Part shown: one piece after another, positions 57,569-64,000 of the stretch
Layout: each line of letters opens with the position of its first letter
Position numbering within the stretch: position 1 is the stretch's first letter
Assembly: GCA_019059635.1 (NCBI GenBank)
Contig: JAGVRJ010000007.1
Coordinates: 248,001 to 312,000, forward strand
Length of the DNA stretch: 64,000 nt
Reading direction: 5' to 3'
Source of the DNA: Proales similis
Taxonomy: Eukaryota > Rotifera > Eurotatoria > Ploima > Proalidae
Position numbers and translations under genes: made by a program
Notes under the pieces: generated by a model
Seen by the model: only the letters and a program-made list of their open reading frames with translations
Told to the model about the DNA's origin: nothing
Databases searched by the model: none

Positions 57569-57814
57569 TTTGATAATCACAGTGAAAAAGGAGACGGTGA
57601 CATTGAAGCAGTTCAAATCTGGACAGCGAAGTTGATAAGTGGCATCAAATCCTGGACATTTCAGCCCCCGTGCGAGTGCATGTTCAAGTGTCGCACAGTG
57701 ACCGGCGACGTCTACCTGGGTGAAATAATCGTGTTCGATTCGAATCGCTGGTTTCACTCAACGTTGATCAAAGGCAACGATCTGAGCCTAACGATCGGAT
57801 CCGAGTTTGACTAG
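57569..57814 (+). pseudogene. Chimeric fragment: WxxW-domain remnant fused in frame to JmjC-gene tail
   Basis: 57569-57622 matches the WxxW block of the mosaic gene (54463-54516). 57632-57814 matches the last 60 codons of the JmjC gene (ending LSLTIGSEFD and stop), with small changes (GDVYPGD to GDVYLGE, PPGEC to PPCEC). The two parts are in one open frame. No TM, no first iron-ligand motif, no visible start or splice signal, so a non-functional by-product of duplication is likely. Confidence 0.75.
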
Positions 57815-58615
57815 AATTCTGTTGATATTTTAATCTAATAAAATAAGTGATGGCGATAGAAGAGGTTGCGATAAAATGTTGCCAGAAAATGCGTGAATAT
57901 GTGAAGTCGCTCTATTTGGGGTTCACTTATCAAGTTCGATAAATGCCCTACCTGCGTCCAAAAGTGCGTGGGCGCACACGCAAGCCCAGCTCATACAACC
58001 AGAAATGTCGAAACTGATGCTCGATAAAGCTTCAACAAAGAGGGCACATCTGTGCTGTTCACAGTCAAGACGAGTATAAAAGTATAAGCGAATTGTTCAA
58101 CAAAGTTAAAATGGCAAAGAAAAGCTCGACAATGTTGGTCGGATGGCCCCTAATGATCTTCTTGGCCTTGTGTCTGAAAGCGCACTGCAGCAGCATCAGC
58201 AATCAGCGTATATCTCATTTGACTTGCCTCATGTCAAACTGCGAGATTCCGGTCAAAACATGCTCAAACATTTGTCTGGGCCAAGAGAGCTGTAAATTTT
58301 GTATCCAAAGGTTTTATCCCAGTTGCGAAAGGTGTGTGAATGAGACTTTGCAAAATGCATTCGACCTGAATGGAAACGGCCACGCGAACATTTTGTGCGA
58401 ATCAGAAGACTCGCTTCATGTGGCAATGTGCAACTTTTTCTGCCGCTCGGAAGGCTTTCAATCGAACGGAATCTGTATGACCTCAAACGAAGCGCCCATC
58501 TGCGAATGTGAAGACAGATTCCATCCGACTCAACCCTCGACCGTATCAACCACCGAAGGAACTACAAGTTCAACAACCGAGCCCACAACAACAGCGGTTT
58601 ATCTTCCATTTACCA
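57632..58615. repeat. Segmental duplication, copy B
   Basis: Counterpart of 49658-50640; the spacer between the JmjC stop and the propeller start codon matches base for base except for a few substitutions. Confidence 0.9.
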
Positions 58616-59523
58616 ACTCTTCTCTAACTCTTACCGGGCATTCAAGTTGGGTCATAGCACTTGCCGTCTTACCTAACGGATTGCTCGCTAGTGGTTCTGA
58701 TGATCGAAGCATCAAGATCTGGAATACAACTGAAGGCAAGGAAGTTATGACTTTGACCGGGCATTCAAGTTGGGTCATAGCACTTGCCGTCTTACCTAAC
58801 GGATTGCTCGCTAGTGGTTCACGCGATGAAAGCATCAAGATCTGGAATACAACTGAAGGCAAAGAAGTTATGACTCTGTACGGGCATTCTTATGGGGTCT
58901 ATGCACTTGCCGTCTTACCCAACGGATTGCTCGCTAGTGGTTCTGATGATCGAATCATCAAGATCTGGAATACAACTGAAGGCAAGGAAGTTATGACTTT
59001 GACCGGGCATTCTAGTTGGGTCGGGGCGCTTGCCGTCTTATCCAACGGATTGCTCGCTAGTCGTTCAGGTGATCAAAGCATCAAGATATGGAATACAACT
59101 GAAGGCAAAGAAGTTATGACTCTGACCGGGCAATCGTATTTTGTCCTGCCACTTGCCGCCTTACCTAACGGATTGCTCGCTAGTGTTTCACGCGATGAAA
59201 GCATCAAGATCTGGAATACAACTGAAGGCAAGGAAGTTATGACTCTGACCGGGCATTTTGGTCTGGTCCGGGCCCTTGTCACCTTACCCAACGGATTGCT
59301 CGCTACTAGTTCTGATGATCGCACCATCAAGATCTGGAATACAACTAAAGGCAAGGAAGTTATGACTCTGTACGGGCATTCAAGTTGGGTCCGGTCACTT
59401 GCCGCCTTACCTAACGGATCGCTCGCTGGTGGTTCAGGTGATGGAAGCATTAGGATCTGGAACACGACTAATGGAAAGGAAGTTGTCTCTCTTATCGGAC
59501 ACTCTGCTTCGGTATGGCACTAG
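58111..59523 (+). CDS. Secreted Cys-module / seven-bladed WD40 propeller protein, copy 3
   Basis: Intact single-exon frame, 470 aa. Closest to copy 1 over the 5' flank, signal peptide, Cys modules and linker, but its blades resemble copy 2 (NTTEGKEVM repeats). That mixture shows gene conversion or unequal exchange between the arrays. Seven full blades, then the start of an eighth (SLIGHSASV) cut by a stop codon. The fifth blade has GQS for GHS and the sixth GHF, so the WD40 GH dipeptide is decaying in places. NTT sequons follow IKIW/IRIW in most blades. Cys spacing of both N-terminal modules is unchanged. Confidence 0.85.
   Translation: MAKKSSTMLVGWPLMIFLALCLKAHCSSISNQRISHLTCLMSNCEIPVKTCSNICLGQESCKFCIQRFYPSCERCVNETLQNAFDLNGNGHANILCESEDSLHVAMCNFFCRSEGFQSNGICMTSNEAPICECEDRFHPTQPSTVSTTEGTTSSTTEPTTTAVYLPFTNSSLTLTGHSSWVIALAVLPNGLLASGSDDRSIKIWNTTEGKEVMTLTGHSSWVIALAVLPNGLLASGSRDESIKIWNTTEGKEVMTLYGHSYGVYALAVLPNGLLASGSDDRIIKIWNTTEGKEVMTLTGHSSWVGALAVLSNGLLASRSGDQSIKIWNTTEGKEVMTLTGQSYFVLPLAALPNGLLASVSRDESIKIWNTTEGKEVMTLTGHFGLVRALVTLPNGLLATSSDDRTIKIWNTTKGKEVMTLYGHSSWVRSLAALPNGSLAGGSGDGSIRIWNTTNGKEVVSLIGHSASVWH
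58621..59500 (+). repeat. Tandem WD40-coding units, gene copy 3
   Basis: Seven 126-nt units plus a partial eighth. Confidence 0.92.
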
Positions 59524-60095
59524 GAAAATTAGAACTAATTAAAAATCCAATCTCTTTAAACGAGTCACTTCCGGTTCTTCAAGCGCATATATCGGGTCTC
59601 TGATGGAAAGACACAAACTTTCACCTTGTTTTGTAGACTATGATTAAATAAAGATCCTCTACACATATGGAAGAGTAGATTCTTCTTTTTTCAAGCCTTC
59701 ATCATCTGTTGAGATTTGCTTTGCTCGGTAAACATTTAGTTTCGTTAGAGATCGGCTGAGATGAATGTGTTCGAATCGAATCGCCGTTTCGAAGATTCAT
59801 CTTTATTATCCCAACCTTGTCTTTAGGAAGTTTGCGTCAAGGCCGATGAACTCTGATCAAAGATATTCTTTGTGAGGCTTTCATGTGATGCTATTTATTT
59901 TTATTATTTAAATAAATTAAGCACAAAATTGAATTACGATTTGAAATATCAGACCAAAAAAAGGCAAGTAAAAACTAAAGAAAAGGGCAAATCGAAAAGC
60001 AAGGAAAACGGAAGCGTAAATCATTGTGGAAAGTTTTAATTATTTGTCGAATGATTGAATCGAATTTGAACATTTAATTGAATGAATCGATCCAA
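59524..60095. other. Convergent intergenic DNA
   Basis: AT-rich 3' flanks of the propeller gene (+) and the peroxidase gene (-). AATAAA at about 59646-59651 on the plus strand; TTTATT (AATAAA on minus) near 59890. No gene seen. Confidence 0.5.
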
Positions 60096-62522
60096 CTATT
60101 CGCGCCACTTGCTCAGGTCAATCGATCTGATTTGGGCGCAGTTCACTCGTCCGTTTCTAATTTAAAATCTTAAAATCTGCTCCATTCAGTTTGGCATTTA
60201 TCTGCTTACCCAGCAATGTTGGGCATTCGAAAGGCGTTCGGTTGAATGTCTTGCACGTCCGTGTTGTCGCAAAAAACTCGAGCGATGGTTGCGCCTCTAA
60301 TCTCCTCGAGCTGGTCAAGTGTGAACGCAGTCGGACCAGGCCCGTTCTCGTAGTAGAAACGATCACCTCGTTTCAAGTCCTTGAACTGATTGGCTATCAA
60401 ACAAGCGAATGTGGGTCCGACTTGTGCACCAGACATTGGGGTTTCGGACAAGCCGCCAACGTAGAGGTCTATGTCGTCCACGCTCCTTTCGAATGTGAAA
60501 CCATCGAATAGCGCATATTCTTCAAGCAGAAATCAAGTCGACTTACTCGTAGGTGGCGCGTAGGCTATTAATACGCTCTGGCGAGGTGGTGTCGGACAAA
60601 TCTTGGAAATCTTGGGCTCTTCTCAAGCCACACTGGGCACGAATGGCAGTGTAGCCCGGGATGCCATGGTCACGTCCTCTGTTTATATTCGTGGCTGCCA
60701 GATCGATCGCAATCACAGAGCCGTCCGCCAGCTGAATTTCAAATAAATGATTCTGCATTGACTCTGCAATATTGGTGTCGAATTTAGAGGCTGGTTCATT
60801 CACCAAGCCAATCAGGATTCCGTCTATTCCTCCGAACTGATTGCTTTTCGTTTGAAACAGCTTTGAGTTTGAGATCCAAATTCGAGCGGCACGTTTGCTT
60901 ACTTGTACGCCTCGACCGGTCGGAAAACCATGTCGGCGAGTCGAATGGATGGGCCAACTTGACGGTTACTGCGATCGAATCTGTTTATTTGATTTCGAAT
61001 CAGAGTGTGGCCGTATCTGAACGCGGCAGCGGCAAACTCGTTCGACATCTGAGGATTCACCTGTCCACGCCGTTCTGGATAAGAAATGAGCATGATAGAA
61101 CAATTGGCTCGATTGCTTACGCTCGGATCGTATTTATTGCTGTAAGTCTTGCTCGTCTGAGGGAGCAAGTCGAACATGGCCGCGGTATTGAAGCCGATCA
61201 CGGTAGGCAGCCATTCTTTGTAGACAATGTTTTGCATCATGCCAATCACTATCTTACGGCCCTCGTTGTAGAGTCGATTGTCGTCCCAGCGTGGATTTAT
61301 TCGAGCGAGCTGAGAGACAATTCTATTGTGTTCGCGATTGAACAAAACTTGAAGACCGGCGAGCGCAAGATTCTCATTAACACGCCCTTCGCCCGCAGCG
61401 AAACACTTCACGCGGGAGTTTGTGTCCCTACAAGCGCCATCGTTCGCCTTCGGAAGCATGGGACGAGGCAGGTCACCAGCACTCACGCCCAGTTGACCTT
61501 TCGAATTGACAAAAGGTTCCAATTCTACTGAGTTGCGATGCGCTTCTTACCTCCGACAAACGTTCGCAGCTGACGACTTCTAGCTTCGTCCGAGCCGTAT
61601 ACTTGGCTGCAGTCAATAAACGAACTCAGCAAGTTCAACTGTTCCCGGTGGGCTAGCAGAAAAACGGCAGGTGAATCTAGTGGGCGACGAATCTGCTGAA
61701 TCAAAGGATACCTAGGTTGCAGTCGGCCGAGGGAAATACGGCGCCTGAGCGTGTCATTCGCATACAGCTCATTCGCATTATATTCTCGTTCGACGGCATA
61801 GTTATGGACAAACAAGACGAGCTGAAGCTGGTGCACGGACAATCAACAATGCGGCCAGAGTTGTCTTCAATTTTGAGTTCAAACAAACGCGGGCTACAAT
61901 CAGCTTGCAAGTGCACATTACCTGTGCTGATCGACGCACTGGTGATGTCGTGGGTCAGGAATTGGCCAAACGCTCCGGACAAGTGGGAATACTCAATCTC
62001 AAACTGAAAATTGTCGTTGAACAGCGTTCGGCTGATGACTCGTGGATTCGGTAGTCTGTTGCCCGACCTGGCGGTCACTCGGGGTCGATCGACGCCGTCG
62101 TCGTAGACGGGCGTGAAATAGCGTTTGTAGGGAGTGTTCGCTTTGCCCAGCCATGGATTCTGAAGGTTATTGCACGAGCCGTCAAATGATTGAAATCGAC
62201 TGTTGCCGTCACAGAACTGATTTGTTTTAAAGGGACAAAATGCACGAGCGGCCCTCTCAGTCCCGCTCTCTTCGTCGCGTCTATGGCGCCTGCTCGCGCC
62301 CAGTTTTGTGATCTCTTCCAGAAACCGGGCCTCTCTGCTCGACTGGAGACTAAGCGGAGTGTCCGAGCTGACTCTAAGTGGCGACTGCGGCACTAGTTCG
62401 TCCTCAATTTGATGAGAAAACGACGAGAGATTGCCAAATGTGTCGGTCGGTTTTAGTTCCCTCAGCTGAAAGGCTTGGCTCCAGTTCACGCAGCAAATCA
62501 ACAACGCGACTCCCAAAAGCAT
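60096..62522 (-). CDS. Secreted animal haem peroxidase (peroxinectin / chorion-peroxidase type)
   Basis: Seven exons in transcription order: 62522-61712, 61652-61551, 61524-61121, 61060-60903, 60843-60547, 60485-60210, 60156-60096; all GT..AG, in phase, introns 24-79 nt; 702 aa. Signal peptide (LLGVALLICCVNWSQA); a pro-region ending in a furin-like RHRR; then RFQSFDGSCNNLQNPWLGKANTPYKR (given here by its ends RFQSFDGSCNN and PWLGKANTPY), distal His in GQFLTHDIT, REQLNLLSSFIDCSQVYGS, RVNENLALAGLQVLF (catalytic region), proximal His in AAFRYGHTLI, NINRGRDHG, DDIDLYVGGLSE, VGPTFACLIANQF and a final LSKWRE. Both haem histidines are present. Predicted to use peroxide extracellularly in matrix cross-linking or defence. 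Intron 2 is only about 26 nt, so that junction should be treated with caution. Confidence 0.9.
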
Positions 62523-63848
62523 CTTGCCAAGTGCTCTGCTGAAACGATTTGTAAAAATTAGAAATAAAAACTAAAACAGAATGAATCGGGCTACAAGTGA
62601 ACAGTTCTCTTAAATGAAAGCGCCTGTCGAGTAATCCAGGCCACTACAATCTGAGAGATGAGAGGCAAATATTTACGCAACTGTAAGTGGATTCGAAGAT
62701 GTAATTGCACAGCGATGAGCATCAGAATCAAAATTGAATTAACTCTCGCTCTCTATTATCGTTGTCCTAGTTTCTCACTTTCACTTTCGTCAACCTCTCT
62801 CATTCATTCTGAACGGTTTTGTGTTCATGTAGAGCAGCAAAAACAACAGCTGACTTGTCGAATGATCATTTGGCTTTGCAAACAAAGCAGTTTCAATTCA
62901 ACAAGGCATGTTGTCACTTAAATAGCTGAAAATGACGCCCACACTAATTCATAGACAAACGCGCGCGCGCACACACACACCAAAGAGCCCCGAAGTGCAG
63001 CTTGGGAGACGCAAGAGCCCCGAGTCTTGACATTTGCATGAAAGGCTTTTTAATTTAGAAAACGAAAAGGCGACCACATAAATCACATGCAAGCTGAGGC
63101 ACGACATCAGTTTGGCAAAGTTCAACATCCAATATGCAGCAAGTACAACAAGCTCGAAGCGAGAGGCGACGGCTCAAGATATTAGGTGAGTTACGTGGCT
63201 CTATCCAAATATGAGCCATTCGGCCCGAGATCAACATTCTAATTCTTTTCATTTTTGCTTCTTATTTATTTATTTATTGAGTCAAGGCTCAGATTAGAAA
63301 CACCAAGAGACAATAGGAGAACCATTTAAGAGAACGACAATATGTAGAGGAGGACGTTAGAGGCGGGTAGAAGGAGACGAGATCGAGCGAGAATGAAGCT
63401 GCCAGCGCAACTGGGAGCTGGTCAGAGAGTGACAAGTAGAACTAAAGAGCGAATTGCTTAAATAAGTACAATTTAGCTGTTATTTTTCAAGCGAGTAGTA
63501 GAAAAAAAAAAGGGGCCGAAAAATAATGTGTGTAAAGGAAGCGAGGGAAAAATTAGGTAGAAAGGAGAACAAACGAGATGAAGGAGGAAAAAAACAAATC
63601 GAGCAGCGATTCAAATTGGAGCTTGAACAAGGCGTGAGGGGCAGATTGAGCGGACAATGGTCCGAGTTGCTCCACGTTTGCCTTTGTTAACAAATAATCT
63701 TAATAATTATTATTATGATTACTATTCGTCTATATTTTGCTTGAAGCATTGAGTATAAAGATAGTTTGGCCTTGGATGCTGAGCGGTGCAAGTTGAAGGT
63801 GGCGATTTTGGGACTCTTGGACTTGTTTCATTCAAAATTGGATGGCAT
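62523..63848. other. Intergenic DNA right of the peroxidase gene
   Basis: No coding frame supported. Contains (CA/CG)n at about 62959-62980, TATT repeats at 63264-63280 (which also give minus-strand AATAAA signals for the gene at the window edge) and purine-rich DNA at 63340-63620. Confidence 0.4.
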
Positions 63849-64000
63849 TCAGTCGATTTCTGTCTCTTTGAATTCGCTCTTCTCCACTGGCGGCTTCTGT
63901 GGCAAATGGAGAATTAGCTCGCTCATTTCGTGCACCAGCAGGGCGTATTCAACTCACCTGGTGGTTAGATGATGAAGCTGGCGTCGTTTCCGAGTGTCTG
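63849..64000 (-). CDS. 3' end of an unidentified gene, running off the window
   Basis: Last two coding exons on the minus strand: 64000-63958 (partial, ending CAG with donor GTGAGT) and 63896-63849 (acceptor TTGCCACAG, ending ...FKETEID and a TGA). The 61-nt intron has the size usual in this window and the phases agree. Only about 29 residues are visible, so no family can be named. Confidence 0.4.

Noticed and set aside
50648-59500. Regularly spaced repeats considered as a CRISPR-like or satellite array
   Set aside because: The 126-nt period is an exact 42-codon WD40 unit in open frames; eukaryotic coding repeats.

Overview
This window is animal nuclear DNA from a compact genome. About 20 protein genes lie in 64 kb, and most introns are only 40-110 nt with GT..AG ends. 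Genes recognised by eye include engrailed, Imp/IGF2BP, CPEB, a CDK5 activator (p35), TOM22, SS18, UBE2C, POLR2L and MAPKAPK2/3. An Imp with four KH domains and no RRMs, and an intermediate-filament protein that keeps a lamin-tail domain, suggest a protostome. I cannot name the species. CA/TG and CT/GA microsatellites are scattered through the intergenic DNA.

Layout. 0.5-8.1 kb: MAPKAPK2 (-), TOMM22 (+), SS18 (-), UBE2C (-), an MFSD4-type transporter (-), POLR2L (+). 8.5-18.8 kb: an ornithine-decarboxylase-like gene that has lost cofactor-binding residues (+), engrailed (-) with 2.5 kb of non-coding upstream DNA, a Patched-domain protein (+), a single-pass basic membrane protein (-). 19.5-20.3 kb: a previously unremarked tandem cluster of five microRNA-type hairpins with its own TATA-like box and poly(A) signal. 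20.3-25.7 kb: ANKAR (-). 27.0-29.2 kb: CDK5R1/p35 (-). 29.2-35.3 kb: about 6 kb with no gene I can support. 35.3-45.9 kb: divergent lamin/IF protein (-), a small KH-like protein (-), Imp (+), CPEB1 (+).

46.6-59.6 kb is an A/T-richer, duplication-rich island. It holds a truncated ZNFX1-like helicase fragment, a membrane-anchored JmjC/cupin protein, and four genes encoding SECRETED seven-bladed WD40 beta-propellers. Three of these (50.1, 55.9 and 58.1 kb) join a signal peptide, an 8-cysteine module, a 6-cysteine CS-alpha-beta (defensin-pattern) module, a short Thr/Pro linker and seven WD40 blades. The fourth (51.9-55.6 kb, 12 exons that I could assemble in phase) joins a VWDE-type VWD/EGF ectodomain, a mucin WxxW domain and the same propeller. 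A segment carrying the 3' end of the JmjC gene plus a propeller gene has been copied from about 49.7 kb to about 57.6 kb. A secreted haem peroxidase (-) follows at 60.1-62.5 kb, and the last two exons of another gene lie at the right edge.

The two most interesting systems are the five-hairpin microRNA family and the secreted Cys-module/WD40 family. The latter looks like a young, actively shuffling extracellular (possibly immune or surface-recognition) family. Everything here comes from reading the sequence; no search, folding program or transcript data was available.
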